NCBI GenBank assembly: GCA_950097605.1
Contig: CATNEU010000022.1
Location: 1-10,560 of the forward strand
Length of the DNA: 10,560 nucleotides
Direction of reading: 5' to 3'
Origin: an uncultured Oscillospiraceae bacterium
GTDB taxonomy: Bacteria; Bacillota; Clostridia; Oscillospirales; Ruminococcaceae
In this document: piece by piece, positions 10,534 to 10,560 of the stretch
Numbering within the stretch: the first letter of the stretch is position 1
Layout: the number at the start of each line of letters is the position of its first letter
The notes under the pieces: model-generated
Told to the model about the DNA's origin: nothing
The model's input: only the letters and a program-made list of their open reading frames with translations
Database searches by the model: none
Position numbers and translations under genes: made by a program

Positions 10534-10560
10534 ATGCCAACCTTTAACCAGCTAGTTCGC
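10534..10560 (+). CDS. rpsL: Ribosomal protein S12, first nine codons (3' truncated by window)
   Basis: The last nine codons of the window read MPTFNQLVR, the characteristic N-terminus of bacterial S12 (MPTxNQLVRKGR family), a decoding-site protein of the 30S subunit. The ATG follows a strong ribosome-binding site and a consensus promoter. S12 normally heads the str operon (rpsL-rpsG-fusA-tuf), and its place downstream of rpoBC agrees with that. The rest lies outside the window, so length and later residues cannot be checked. Confidence 0.94.

Overview
The window looks like chromosomal DNA of a GC-rich member of the Clostridia (Firmicutes). Three things point there. RpoC is a compact 1196-residue protein without the large insertions of proteobacterial RpoC. 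RpoB ends in a long acidic tail, as in Gram-positives. The ribosome-binding sites are strong AGGAGG types. An Oscillospiraceae/Ruminococcaceae-like gut anaerobe is a reasonable guess, but it is inference only.

Layout. Positions 1-609 hold the 3' end of rpoB. After a 16-nt gap comes complete rpoC (626-4216, TTG start). Both are on the + strand and belong to one operon, which ends at a strong intrinsic terminator (4253-4289). A second, perfect 17-bp hairpin (4326-4365) follows and serves the convergent gene. That gene (9262-4385, - strand) encodes a 1625-residue secreted protein: a signal peptide, two consecutive full-length NagZ/YbbD-type family 3 glycoside hydrolase units about 614 residues apart, and five C-terminal Ig-like repeats. 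Both enzyme units keep the nucleophile Asp and the Asp-x-His acid/base dyad. From 9263 to 10533 there is about 1.27 kb with no convincing protein gene. Its distal part is AT-rich and carries several inverted repeats and a terminator-like stem. The window ends with a strong sigma-A-type promoter, a 5' leader with a GC-rich hairpin, and the first nine codons of rpsL (ribosomal protein S12), the start of the str operon.

How the parts relate. rpoBC and rpsL are core transcription and translation genes that often lie close together in Firmicutes. Here they are separated by about 6.3 kb containing an oppositely oriented exported glycosidase, so rpsL has its own promoter and the rpoBC transcript is closed by a terminator. 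The glycosidase is an accessory function, probably removing N-acetylglucosamine from cell-wall fragments or other GlcNAc glycans outside the membrane. No CRISPR array, tRNA, rRNA or insertion sequence was seen. The items most worth a second look are the double-headed NagZ architecture, its position inside a conserved locus, and the structured non-coding spacer before rpsL.
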